This document shows positions 1 to 7,963 of a stretch of DNA of 46,667 nt, piece by piece (position 1 is the first letter of the stretch; every line of letters starts with the position of its first letter). The notes beneath the pieces are model-generated. The model searched no databases, had not been told where the DNA came from, and saw only the letters and a list, made by a program, of their open reading frames with translations. The position numbers and the translations under genes were made by a program. The DNA comes from Arthrobacter sp. AZCC_0090. Its GTDB lineage: Bacteria; Actinomycetota; Actinomycetes; Actinomycetales; Micrococcaceae. The stretch is taken from assembly GCF_014207375.1 (NCBI RefSeq), contig NZ_JACHEE010000022.1:1-46667 (forward strand), written 5' to 3'.

Positions 1-869
1 GCGGTTGCCGGGTAAAGCAGCACTTCGGGGTTGGTGCGCAGCGTATCCTTGGCCGCCGAAATGTCGTTGCCCCACGACATGATGCTGCCGGGCAGGCCGA
101 TGCCGAGGAAGGACAACGTCGCCTCCGTCACGATGAAGACACCCAAATCCAAGGTCGCCAGCACGACAACGGGAGCCATGGAATTAGGTAGTACATGACG
201 GACCAACGTGCCGATCTTCGAGACGCCTAGCGAGCGTGCAGCGGTGACGAAGTCGGCGTTGCGGACCTCGATCACGGCGCCGCGCGTAATGCGGGCCATT
301 TGCGGCCACGCCAAAATGGAGATGACAAGAACGACGGTCCAGACGCTCTTGTTCTCCCGGAAGAACGGAAGCTGAGTGACCACGAGGGCGCCCAGGACCA
401 GAGGCAGCGCGAAGAAGATGTCGCCAAGGCGGGCAATAACGGTATCGATCCAGCCGCCGAAGAAGCCCGCGAGCGCGCCGAGGGTCACACCGATAACTAA
501 GTCCCCGAGGACCGACAACACCCCGACTGCCAATGACGCCTGTGTCCCGTGGATGACACGGGAGTAGATATCGCAGCCTTGGAAAGTGAATCCAAGTGGA
601 TGACCCGGCATCGGCGGTCCGCTCGAGTTTGCCAGAAGGCAGTTTCTATTCGGTGCCGTCTGGGTGAAGAGCCCCGGGAAGACCGCCACAACAGTGATCA
701 GCAAGATCATGAATGAGGAGATGATGAACAACGGCCGACGCCGGAGCTTCCGCCAGGCATCGGCCCAGAAGCTAAGTGGCACTGGCCCTGCATTGACGGA
801 ATCCGCGGGCAGCAGAGGGGTGTCATCTCCCGATGCCACGAAGTGGCTATTTTGATGATTGCTCTTCAT
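1..869 (-). CDS. Oligopeptide/dipeptide ABC permease, DppC/OppC type (3' end beyond window)
   Basis: Inner-membrane permease of a peptide importer. Read on the minus strand from ATG at 869, the protein starts MKSNHQNSHFV, has an N-terminal membrane segment (RRPLFIISSFMILLITVV) and then the BPD_transp_1 core. The core carries the ATPase-contacting EAA-like loop (NADFVTAARSLGVSK...LVRHVLPNSMAP) and the typical DppC run EATLSFLGIGLP followed by SMSWG-type residues (IMSWGND). About 289 residues are visible and the C-terminus runs off the left edge. The start lies inside the 3' end of the upstream permease gene (23-bp overlap), so translation is probably coupled. ATPase genes dppD/dppF would be expected further left, outside the window. 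Family assignment is firm; the substrate (peptides) is inferred from the family and from the substrate-binding protein. Confidence 0.9.
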   Translation of the reverse strand, partial: MKSNHQNSHFVASGDDTPLLPADSVNAGPVPLSFWADAWRKLRRRPLFIISSFMILLITVVAVFPGLFTQTAPNRNCLLANSSGPPMPGHPLGFTFQGCDIYSRVIHGTQASLAVGVLSVLGDLVIGVTLGALAGFFGGWIDTVIARLGDIFFALPLVLGALVVTQLPFFRENKSVWTVVLVISILAWPQMARITRGAVIEVRNADFVTAARSLGVSKIGTLVRHVLPNSMAPVVVLATLDLGVFIVTEATLSFLGIGLPGSIMSWGNDISAAKDTLRTNPEVLLYPAT

Positions 870-1789
870 ACCGGATCCTCGGATCAAGCCACGCATAAAG
901 GAGGTCGACGAGAAGGTTAGCCACCACAAAGACGAGCACCAGCACGCTGACAATAACCAATACCGTTGGCCCCTCACTTCGCAGGACGGCCTGAAAGAGC
1001 TTGTTGCCCACTCCAGGGACGTTGAAGATTCCCTTCGGTGACGACCGTGCCGCCCATCAACCCGCCCAGGTTCGCGCCCAGGTAGGTGACTACGGGAATC
1101 ATGGAGTTGCGCAGGATGTGCGCCAGGACCACGCGAGGGCGCGATAGACCCTTGGCGGTAGCGGTGCGAACGTAGTCGGCATTCATGTTCTCGATCACCG
1201 AGGCGCGCGTCAGCCGCAGCACGTAGGCGAACGACACCAGGCCGAGCACTGTTGCGGGCAGGATGAGCGTGCCCCAATCGGCGTTGGATCCTACTGTCGG
1301 TTTTGCCCAACCAAGCTGCACGCCGACGACGAGCTGCAGCACGAAGCCGAGGACGAAGGTCGGGACGGCTATGACGACGAGCGAAGCGACCAGGACGGTG
1401 GAGTCAAAGAGCTTCCCCTTGCGCAGGCCGGCGATCAGGCCGAAGGCCACACCGAAGACGGCCTGGATGGCAAGGGCCTCGACGGCGAGCATGGCGGTCA
1501 CCGGGAAGATCCGGCCAAGGGTCGCGGCGATGGGCTGGCCGGTGAAGTCGACGCCGAGGTTGAAGGTGAACAGGTTCTTCAGGAACAGTCCGTACTGGAC
1601 CCAGAACGGCTGGTCGAGGTTGTATTGCTGGCGCAGCGCGGCAATGACGGACTCGCTGGGCGGCCGGTCACCGAATAGGGCGCGGATGGGATCGCCCGGG
1701 AGGGCAAACACCATGAAGTAGACGAGGAGCGTGGTTCCCAGGAAGACAGGAATGACCTGCAGCAAACGCCGGAGGATGTAACGAACCAA
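847..1789 (-). pseudogene. Peptide ABC permease, DppB/OppB type, interrupted by a +1 frameshift
   Basis: Partner permease of the DppC-like protein. The frame opens at TTG 1789 (MVRYILRRLLQVIPVFLG) after an AAGGAG site 9 nt upstream, and shows the DppB hallmarks ALPGDPIRALFGDR, NADYVRTATAKGLS and LRNSMIPVVTYLG. After TVVTEG the frame switches: it continues with unrelated residues to a stop at 974. One extra base at about 1030 separates it from a perfect continuation in the next frame (IFNVPGVGNKLFQAVLRSEG..., a last membrane segment, then LDPRIRYEE) ending at TAG 847. With the base removed the protein is 313 residues, normal for DppB. Either the gene is genuinely broken, which would disable the importer unless recoded, or the extra base is a sequencing or assembly error. 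Because the downstream frame is otherwise perfect, the damage is recent or artefactual. Confidence 0.85.
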
Positions 1790-1828
1790 CTTGCGGCGCT
1801 CCTTCCAGTGCTGATGCTGAAGAGACCC

Positions 1829-1848
1829 CGGTTGCTTGCGAGCAACCG
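1829..1848 (-). promoter_or_regulatory. Hairpin between substrate-binding protein gene and permease gene
   Basis: A perfect 8-bp inverted repeat (CGGTTGCT, loop TGCG, AGCAACCG) lies in the 97-bp gap between the binding-protein stop (1887) and the permease start (1789). There is no T-run after it. Such hairpins in ABC operons commonly protect the upstream mRNA so that the binding protein is made in excess over the permeases; that role is inferred here. Confidence 0.5.
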
Positions 1849-1886
1849 AACCCTAACGCCATCACGGCAGCTTCAGATCCGGCGGA

Positions 1887-3560
1887 CTATTTGGGCGAAA
1901 CGTTGTAGTACAGAATGGCTCCATTCCAGCCCGTCTCGGCCGAATTGACATGGTTGCTCCACACAATCGGATGGTTGACGTACCAAAGCGGCAGTCCGGG
2001 AAGTTCTTTGAACAGCACCTCCTGGGCCTGATTGAACTTGAGGTCCGCCCCGGTCGTGTCTTTCGCTTGGAGACCTTCCTCGAGCAGGCTGTCAAACTCT
2101 GGATACGAAAACCTCTCATAGTTGGACGCTGCTCCGGTCTTCCATACCGGTCCAAGGAAGTTATATAGCGACGGGTAGTCGCCCTGCCAACTACTAGGGG
2201 TCAGACCTGGGAGAGTCTGAGATTTACGCAAGTCTAGGAGCTCGGCAAACCGGGCTAGGGATTGAATCTCGACTTGGATGCCGAGGTTATTCCGGAACCC
2301 GTTTGCCACGGCTTCCACCCATTCCTTGTTGCCACCGTCCGTGTTCGAGGCAATCTGCAGCGGCTTGGACGAGTCATACGGCTTGATCTTCTCAGCCTGA
2401 GCCCACAGATCCCTTGCCATCGCAGGGTCGAATCTCAGCACATCGTTGCCCGGGATCTTGTCGCTGTAGCCGTCAAGGACAGGCGCAGTGAATTCCGTAG
2501 CCGGGATTCGTGTACCGCTGAACACCACTTGGCAGATTTCCTCGCGGTTGATCGCATGAGAGAGCGCCTGACGGCGGAGCTTCCCCGCCTCGCCTTGGAA
2601 GTTCGGGTTGTAGGGCGGGATGTTCAGTATTCCGTTCAATGCGGCAGGCTTGGCCGCATTCCGGTTTTGGAAGTCTGTTTTATACGTTTTGAGAGCGTTG
2701 GATGGTACCACGTCGGTTAGGTCCAGGTTGTCTGCCTGCAGGTCGACGTAGGCTGGGCCTGGATCGGTATAGAACTTGAACGTGACTCCGCCGTTCTTAG
2801 CCTTGCGCGGTCCGTCGTACGCATCGTTCCTGACCAGGGAGATGGACTGATCATGAACCCATGCGCCCGTCTTGGCGAATTTGTATGGGCCGTTACCAAC
2901 GGGATTCTCGCCGTAGGTCTTTGGGTCCTTCAGCGCCGCCGATGGCAAAGGATAAAAGGCAGAATAGCCGAGGCGCGTTGACCAATCTGCTTCCGGTTGG
3001 GCGAGCTTTACAGAAATCGTCGAGTCATCCTTGAGCACCAAGCCGGACATAACCTGGGCCGTTGGAGCAGGCACCGTGGTGGTTTTACCGTCGGCGCCGA
3101 TCGACGTCTGGACGGCGCTCACGGCGTTGTACCCCTCAATAGATTCAAAGAACGAACCGTTAATCTGCAGGTTGGTGCTGAGAGCGGCGAAGTTCCACGA
3201 GTCCACAAATGTTTTTGCCGTGATCTCTTCACCGTTGGTGAATTTCTCGCCCTTCTTGACTTTGATGTTCCAGTTCTGAGCGTCAGCGGTCTCGATTGAT
3301 TCAGCTAATGCATTGACTGGTTTGCCATCCGAGTCGTACGCCCGGAGACCTTCGAACAGTAATTCAACCACCCGGCCACCAAAAGTCTCGTTTGCGTCTG
3401 CGGGCAACAGTGGACTCTGTGGCTCATTGCTGTAGGCAGTGATAATTCGGCTTGGGTCGCTGGAGGTACCGCCACCCGTGTTGCCGCCGTCGCATTGAGT
3501 CAGGGCAACCAAAGCGATCGCCGCCATACCCAAAGCCGTAGCAATGCGCGTGAAACGCAT
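1887..3560 (-). CDS. Peptide/nickel-type ABC substrate-binding lipoprotein (SBP family 5)
   Basis: Extracytoplasmic solute receptor that feeds the DppB/DppC permeases, 557 residues, the usual size for family 5. The start ATG at 3560 has an AGGAGG site 4-5 nt upstream. The N-terminus is a lipoprotein signal (MRFTRIATALGMAAIALVAL) with a lipobox L-T-Q-C and Cys23 as the lipidated residue; Gln at -1 is slightly unusual. A Gly/Ser linker follows. The body has typical family-5 features: ELLFEGLRAYDSDGKPVNALAESIE near the N-terminus, KKGEKFTNGEEITAKTFVDSWN, a GNGPYKF motif and RRQALSHAINREEICQVVF in the second lobe. It is first in the operon 3560 to <1. Next to a TPR regulator and exported peptide genes it is a candidate importer of those peptides, which is inference. 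Confidence 0.92.
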   Translation of the reverse strand: MRFTRIATALGMAAIALVALTQCDGGNTGGGTSSDPSRIITAYSNEPQSPLLPADANETFGGRVVELLFEGLRAYDSDGKPVNALAESIETADAQNWNIKVKKGEKFTNGEEITAKTFVDSWNFAALSTNLQINGSFFESIEGYNAVSAVQTSIGADGKTTTVPAPTAQVMSGLVLKDDSTISVKLAQPEADWSTRLGYSAFYPLPSAALKDPKTYGENPVGNGPYKFAKTGAWVHDQSISLVRNDAYDGPRKAKNGGVTFKFYTDPGPAYVDLQADNLDLTDVVPSNALKTYKTDFQNRNAAKPAALNGILNIPPYNPNFQGEAGKLRRQALSHAINREEICQVVFSGTRIPATEFTAPVLDGYSDKIPGNDVLRFDPAMARDLWAQAEKIKPYDSSKPLQIASNTDGGNKEWVEAVANGFRNNLGIQVEIQSLARFAELLDLRKSQTLPGLTPSSWQGDYPSLYNFLGPVWKTGAASNYERFSYPEFDSLLEEGLQAKDTTGADLKFNQAQEVLFKELPGLPLWYVNHPIVWSNHVNSAETGWNGAILYYNVSPK

Positions 3561-3874
3561 TCCGCCTCCTCTATGCCGCTGGAGTGGCCAAGGCCATTCG
3601 TGCGGAAGCTTTGGCTCGCGCTAGTCGTGCGAGGTGACCTGCGTAGGACCTAATTTTAGTCTCATGGGGTCCAAACTTAGGAAGGCTTTTCGAAACCGGA
3701 TTCTATGCTTAGGGTGTTTCGCAAAGGGTCCTCGCCAATGTTTTAGCGGTTCTGAATGCGGCCGGCTGTGCTCGGGTGATCCTCGCAAACCGTCTTGCCG
3801 AATATACCCAGCGGCACGGTTATAGATGTTTTCGTATCGTCCTTGAACGTGGGACTCGTCCTGACAGGCGAGGA
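3561..3874. other. Non-coding interval between SARP regulator and peptide-importer operon
   Basis: 314 bp with no convincing gene. It must carry the importer promoter if the operon is not read through from the regulator. On the minus strand an AT-rich ACTAAAATTA stretch near 3650 could serve as a -10, but I find no good -35 at the right distance. By hand count the line 3661-3720 is about 47 percent GC, much lower than the rest of the window, which supports a foreign origin for this block. Confidence 0.4.
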
Positions 3875-6847
3875 TCATTCCCATGGCGCAGCGTTCAGGG
3901 TCACGGTGGCGGCCGGGCCGGAGTCTGCGGGAATATGCTGATCCGTTGCTAGTTCCTGCTGTGTACTTTCCTGTTCGATGTGGAGCACTTCGCGGACAAC
4001 CTGGGTGAGGGTCAGCATGTGTCCACCTGACCAGGCCAGACCGAATTGGATAGGTCCGGCTTGGGACCGCGCCCTAGTGATGATTGATTCGATGCGTCGC
4101 TGTTCGGCGGCGAAGAGTGGACGCCCTCGGTCTATACGGTGAGCATCGGCGGCTGCAAGCACGCGGATGGCCTGCTCAACGCGGTGTTGTTCGATGTAGA
4201 CCCCCGCAAGTGACTCGAGGAGGGCCACGACATTGCCCTGTGCACCAAGCTCAAGAGTCGCGTCGATTGCCTCGTAGATGAGGTGTTCTGCTGTGTCGTA
4301 GTCGCCCGCTTGCTCTGTGCTGTCGGCCAGATTGAGCAAGGTGTTCGCAAGGAGAGCACGATCGCCGAGCGGTCGGGCGAGTTCAACGCATTGGCGGCAC
4401 AGATCGAGGGAACGGGCGAAGTCCCCTGAGTAGAACGCCAACAGACTCAGAACAATCAAGGACGCGACACGTGTCCGAGTGCTTGCACTCGGCAGCGATA
4501 ATGCTTCTGCCGCGAGTCCCTGAGCAGTGATAGTGTCGTCTCGCTCGGCCGCCTGTGTAGCTAGGCACATCGTTGCCCAAGCAACGCCCTGGTCGTTGCC
4601 AGCGCTCAGGAATGCTTGGCGTGACTGGTTGTGAAGGTCGGTGGCTTCGTCGTTGCGACCGAGCATCCAGCACAGTGTGGCTGTTCCGCTGAGGGCGGGA
4701 GCCTTAAGTTTCGCCGGGACATCCCGAGCGTCTGCGAGCAGCTTGAGTGCGATTTCGCATTCTTCGGCGACGTTTCCAGTGAGCTCCCAATAGCGCCACA
4801 GTTGTCCGACCAGCCGCAGCGCTATGTCAGTGGAGCCGTCCGTGCCGGTGGCCCATAGGAGTGCGGCGCGCAGATCCTGCGCATCGGCATGTAGCAATTG
4901 GAAAGTCTCCACTTGATTCTGTCCCCACAGCCGTGGGCCGACGGCTTCGGCTAGGCAAAGGTAGAACTCGGCATGCCGGCGCCGCACCGTTGCCGCATCG
5001 GCATGTAATCTGAGGCGGTCGCGGGCGAATTCCCGGATCGAATGTAGCATCGACAGCCGGGTTGCCCCCGAGGTGTCGATGTAGCGACGGAGCAGGCTGT
5101 GGCGTGCGAGTACGGTAAGTAGGTCATCGGTCACGTCCTCTAATTCGCGAGCTAATCCGCAGATACTACTGATCGCCGCGATTGTGGGGTCAGCGGCGAA
5201 GACTCCGAGCTGATCGAAAAGTTGCCGTTCGGCGGCGCCGAGTAGCTGATAGCTCCATTCAATCGTCGCGGTGAGTGTCCGCTGACGTTCCGGGAGATCG
5301 CGGAACGCTGCGGGGAGTGCGGCAAGACTGATCTCGAGATCGTCAAGGAGCGACTGCTCGCTACGATGCCGCAGTTGGGCTGCGGCCAGTTCGATTGCCA
5401 GAGGGAGACCGTCCAAGAGACGGCAAAGCTGCGATACGACGGCGGCGTTGCTGGTGTCGAGCCTTAGCTGCGGACGGGCGGCGCGACCGCGTGTCAGAAA
5501 GAGTTTCACGGCTGGCACTTCCTGCAGCATCTGCGGCGTCAGCGGCGGGTCGACTGGTGGGAGAGCCAAGGGTGCGAGCTCGTATTCGTACTCTGCGCGC
5601 AGTCCAAGAGGTCGTCGACTGGTTACCAGGATGCGCACTCCGGGCGCAGAGGTGAGCATGTCGAGCACCACCGGCCATGCCTCATCTAGTTGCTCGAAGT
5701 TGTCCAGCACCAACAACAGCTGGCGGGACCGCAGGAAACCAATCAAGATCTTTAGCAGGTCGACACCTGCCCAGTTGTCCAAGCCAAGCGCGGTGGCTAT
5801 AGCTGCTGGCACTTGCTCTATCTGAGTAAGCGGGGCAAGGTTGACCCAGCAAATGCCGTCAGCCATTTGCGGGCCGAGGTGCCTTGCGGCCGCCATCGCC
5901 AGCCGAGTTTTTCCGCTCCCGCCCGGCCCCGTTAGGGTGACCAGCCTCCATCCTTCGGCGTCGTACAGGGCGCGCAGGGCTTCCAGCTCCGCATCTCGCC
6001 CAATTAGTGGCGTAAGATCGGACGGAAGGTTGTCCAGTCGTTGCCTGATCCTGCGATGCCCATCAGCGGCAGGTGCTGCGATTGAACTATCTTGTTGAAG
6101 AATCGACCGCTCCAATTGTCGTAGACGCGATCCTGGATCGATGCCCAGTTCTTCCATGAAGACCTTGCGGGCGCTGCGGCAGGTTGCAAGCGCGTCGGCC
6201 TGCCGATCGGAGCGGTATAGCGCGAGCACTAGCGACGCCCACAACCGCTCCCGATACGGCTGCTGGGCCACCAACGACTGCAACTCGCCCACCAGCGCGC
6301 CGTGCCGACCCAGCGCTAGCTCAACGTCCATCAGGTCCTGGAAGACGTCCAACCGCGTTTGTTCCAACTCATCCAACTCTGGTCGGAGCATCTCGAGATC
6401 GGCCAGATCAGGAAAGGCTGGTCCGTTGAAGAGCTCCACTGCCTGGCGAATACTATCGGCTCCTCCGAGCAGATCCCCGGCTTGCACTGCAAGTCCACCG
6501 GCAGCCACCTGCTCGCGGAATCGAAGGAAATCGAGCTCGTCCTCTGTTACAGCCAGCACGTAACCGCCGGGATGGCTCGCCAGACGCTGGGATGGAACGC
6601 TCGTCGGCCGGCTAGGTTCCAGCATGCGTCTCAGACTCGATATGTACACCTGCAACTGCGGGCCCGGCTTTGCGGGCGGGTTATCGGCCCAGAGAGCTTC
6701 TACCAAGAAATCGGATGTCACGACCGAATTGGCCCTTAGTGCAAGGCATTCCAGGACGATTCGCTGCTGACGGGCGCGTATTGCGACCGGCAATCCGTCA
6801 ACGACAATCTCCAACGGACGTAGGACCCGTATCCAAAGCGCACTCAT
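3875..6847 (-). CDS. SARP-family regulator with BTAD, NB-ARC ATPase and C-terminal TPR region (AfsR-like)
   Basis: Large multidomain transcription activator, 990 residues from the ATG at 6847 (GAGGGG 9 nt upstream; an in-frame start at 6880 would add 11 residues). In order: an OmpR-like winged helix (about 1-90, LECLALRANSVVTSDFLVEAL, LQVYISSLRRML); a bacterial transcriptional activation domain (about 100-250, ending EELGIDPGSRLRQLER); an NB-ARC/AP-ATPase with Walker A GPGGSGKT (about 307-314) and Walker B LLLVLDNFEQL; a helical region; and a tetratricopeptide-rich C-terminus (about 650-960). This is the layout of AfsR-type large SARPs, in which the ATPase and TPR parts control DNA binding. 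It reads away from the small-peptide genes and towards the peptide importer. TPR domains bind short peptides in Gram-positive RRNPP receptors, so this is a candidate peptide receptor. The architecture is firm; the ligand is inference. Confidence 0.9.
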   Translation of the reverse strand: MSALWIRVLRPLEIVVDGLPVAIRARQQRIVLECLALRANSVVTSDFLVEALWADNPPAKPGPQLQVYISSLRRMLEPSRPTSVPSQRLASHPGGYVLAVTEDELDFLRFREQVAAGGLAVQAGDLLGGADSIRQAVELFNGPAFPDLADLEMLRPELDELEQTRLDVFQDLMDVELALGRHGALVGELQSLVAQQPYRERLWASLVLALYRSDRQADALATCRSARKVFMEELGIDPGSRLRQLERSILQQDSSIAAPAADGHRRIRQRLDNLPSDLTPLIGRDAELEALRALYDAEGWRLVTLTGPGGSGKTRLAMAAARHLGPQMADGICWVNLAPLTQIEQVPAAIATALGLDNWAGVDLLKILIGFLRSRQLLLVLDNFEQLDEAWPVVLDMLTSAPGVRILVTSRRPLGLRAEYEYELAPLALPPVDPPLTPQMLQEVPAVKLFLTRGRAARPQLRLDTSNAAVVSQLCRLLDGLPLAIELAAAQLRHRSEQSLLDDLEISLAALPAAFRDLPERQRTLTATIEWSYQLLGAAERQLFDQLGVFAADPTIAAISSICGLARELEDVTDDLLTVLARHSLLRRYIDTSGATRLSMLHSIREFARDRLRLHADAATVRRRHAEFYLCLAEAVGPRLWGQNQVETFQLLHADAQDLRAALLWATGTDGSTDIALRLVGQLWRYWELTGNVAEECEIALKLLADARDVPAKLKAPALSGTATLCWMLGRNDEATDLHNQSRQAFLSAGNDQGVAWATMCLATQAAERDDTITAQGLAAEALSLPSASTRTRVASLIVLSLLAFYSGDFARSLDLCRQCVELARPLGDRALLANTLLNLADSTEQAGDYDTAEHLIYEAIDATLELGAQGNVVALLESLAGVYIEQHRVEQAIRVLAAADAHRIDRGRPLFAAEQRRIESIITRARSQAGPIQFGLAWSGGHMLTLTQVVREVLHIEQESTQQELATDQHIPADSGPAATVTLNAAPWE

Positions 6848-7170
6848 CGCATTGCACCCCTCACCGGTCGACCCTGCCACCCACCCGACTCACCGCTTAT
6901 TTGAGATTGGGAGTTGAAGGTCCGCCGCTTCATCCCAATGATGCCCTGCGAACGATAGAGGGTCCAGTGTGTGCCCTTCAAGGCCAGCCCCGGCTCGCAA
7001 ACGATCCGTGAAACCAGAAACACACCACTTCGCCGACCGCCTAGATCGCTAGGTGTTCGCGGCCAGTCGGATTAAGGCTCGCTTAAGCCCTCGGAGCGAC
7101 CCTATTACCAAGGACCGATACAAGTCGTACCGATCCGAAGGCACTAGGTGATCAAGAGGAGATTCTGATC
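6848..7170. promoter_or_regulatory. Divergent intergenic region between SARP regulator and small-peptide genes
   Basis: About 320 bp separating divergent transcription units, so it must hold both promoters. Visible structure: ACCGAT repeated at 7114-7119 and 7129-7134, and the palindrome TGATCA repeated at 7149-7154 and 7166-7171, flanking the AGGAGA ribosome-binding site of the 59-codon ORF. SARP activators usually bind short direct repeats at about 11-bp phase near -35; the repeats seen here are spaced 15 and 17 bp, so they are only candidates. Confidence 0.4.
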
Positions 7171-7350
7171 ATGAAAAGAGTAGAAACTTCCGGGATCAGC
7201 AAACCGTCGCACGGGAGCACTTATGTGGAGGCAGCCCGAGTCCATTACCCGCTCGCGGGGTCAGCATCAAGCACTGAGCGGCGGACCACACTGATAAAAG
7301 ATCACCATGAAAGCTGGGGTCAGAATCTTTGGCCAGACTGCCTGGACTGA
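7171..7350 (+). CDS. Small orphan ORF, 59 aa, strong ribosome-binding site
   Basis: Begins ATG 7171 eight bases after AGAGGAGA, one of the best ribosome-binding sites in this block, and encodes MKRVETSGISKPSHGSTYVE... ending NLWPDCLD. I do not recognise it. It has no signal peptide or membrane segment, one Cys three residues from the end, and several Ser/Thr/His. It is first in the string 59-aa ORF, three peptide genes, TPR protein, 65 bp ahead of the first peptide gene. It could be a small regulatory protein, a leader that sets expression of the operon, or a modified-peptide precursor; I see no lasso or lanthipeptide enzymes nearby. Codon use is not strongly GC3-biased, so the reading frame rests mainly on the ribosome-binding site. 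Confidence 0.5.
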   Translation: MKRVETSGISKPSHGSTYVEAARVHYPLAGSASSTERRTTLIKDHHESWGQNLWPDCLD

Positions 7351-7415
7351 CGGCCCGCAGCGCGCGCCGCCCCTTTTCAGCAAAACCACCCGCCGACATT
7401 CATCTGGAGTTCGTC

Positions 7416-7541
7416 ATGATCCGCAAAATCTGGACAACAGCCATCCTTCTCGCCACCGCCCTCGGTTTCGCCGCTGCCGCTGCCGGACCAGCAGCCGCCG
7501 GGCTACAGACGAACCACTGCGAACCGCCAAACCGCCGCTGA
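7416..7541 (+). CDS. Exported micropeptide 1 of 3 (NHCEP family, 41 aa)
   Basis: ATG 7416 follows GGAG by 6 nt. The product starts MIRKIWTTAILLATALG, a short positively charged n-region (Arg3, Lys4) and a hydrophobic core, then an A-x-A run (GPAAA) before Gly29. Signal peptidase I cleavage after that run would release the 13-mer GLQTNHCEPPNRR with a single Cys. The next gene encodes a close paralogue, and 38 nt (7420-7457) are identical to it, so the pair arose by recent duplication. Conservation is concentrated in the signal sequence and in N-H-C-E-P, while the last residues differ, the pattern expected of a family of small exported signals or effectors. I know no named family with this signature. 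Confidence 0.72.
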   Translation: MIRKIWTTAILLATALGFAAAAAGPAAAGLQTNHCEPPNRR

Positions 7542-7593
7542 CCCCGCGTCGCGCTCCGCCAAATCCAAGCTCATCACCTGATAGGAGATCGTC

Positions 7594-7719
7594 ATGTTCC
7601 GCAAAATCTGGACAACAGCCATCCTTCTCGCCACCTCGGTCGGTATCGCCGCAGCTACCGCGGGCGCCGCAACTGCCGGAGAAAGACTCAACCACTGTGA
7701 ACCGCTCATCGTCCGCTGA
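7594..7719 (+). CDS. Exported micropeptide 2 of 3 (NHCEP family, 41 aa)
   Basis: Same layout and length as the preceding gene: AGGAG six nt before ATG 7594, MFRKIWTTAILLATS as the start of the signal sequence, A-x-A at the predicted cleavage point (AATA before Gly29), and a predicted mature 13-mer GERLNHCEPLIVR. Residues 3-14 are identical in copies 1 and 2 and the DNA is identical over 38 nt (7598-7635), yet the mature parts share only Gly1, N-H-C-E-P and the final Arg. The gap from copy 1 is 52 bp and no terminator is visible, so they are probably cotranscribed. Confidence 0.72.
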   Translation: MFRKIWTTAILLATSVGIAAATAGAATAGERLNHCEPLIVR

Positions 7720-7764
7720 CACTCGGGCCAACCCAATTATTTGCCACAGGACCTGGAGCGCATC

Positions 7765-7926
7765 ATTTTCCGCAGAATTTGGACGAGCGCCCTTTCACTG
7801 ATAGCCGTCATCGGCTTCGCAACCGCCGGCCCAGCAGCCGCAGGAGTGGCAATCAACCATTGCGACCCGGTCCGCAGTCGCCAATCATCGACCTCCCCAG
7901 TCCCTTGCCCTCAGCATCGTCACTGA
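7765..7926 (+). CDS. Exported micropeptide 3 of 3 (divergent NHCDP copy, ATT at the start position)
   Basis: Third paralogue: IFRRIWTSALSLIAVIGFAT, then GPAAA and GVAINHCDPVRSR. The C-terminal tail is longer and has a second Cys (SPVPCPQHRH). GGAG sits exactly 6 nt before codon 7765 as in copies 1 and 2, but that codon is ATT instead of ATG. Translation would need the rare ATT start or an upstream in-frame TTG at 7741 (MPQDLERIIFRR), for which no ribosome-binding site is obvious. It may therefore be a weakly expressed copy or an early pseudogene. The stop is 37 bp before the TPR gene. Confidence 0.55.
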   Translation: MFRRIWTSALSLIAVIGFATAGPAAAGVAINHCDPVRSRQSSTSPVPCPQHRH

Positions 7927-7963
7927 GGGCAGGGGCCGGCGACGACAACGGGAGGGGATCTAG

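Noticed and set aside
7171..7350. Lasso-peptide or lanthipeptide precursor
   Set aside because: Leader spacing Y-x-x-P-x-L is not present (only YPLAG) and no B, C or LanM-type enzymes are nearby.
7307..7801. 164-codon plus-strand frame across the micropeptide genes
   Set aside because: Out of frame with all three paralogues and low-complexity (Arg/Pro/Ser); the conserved frames with matching ribosome-binding sites are preferred.
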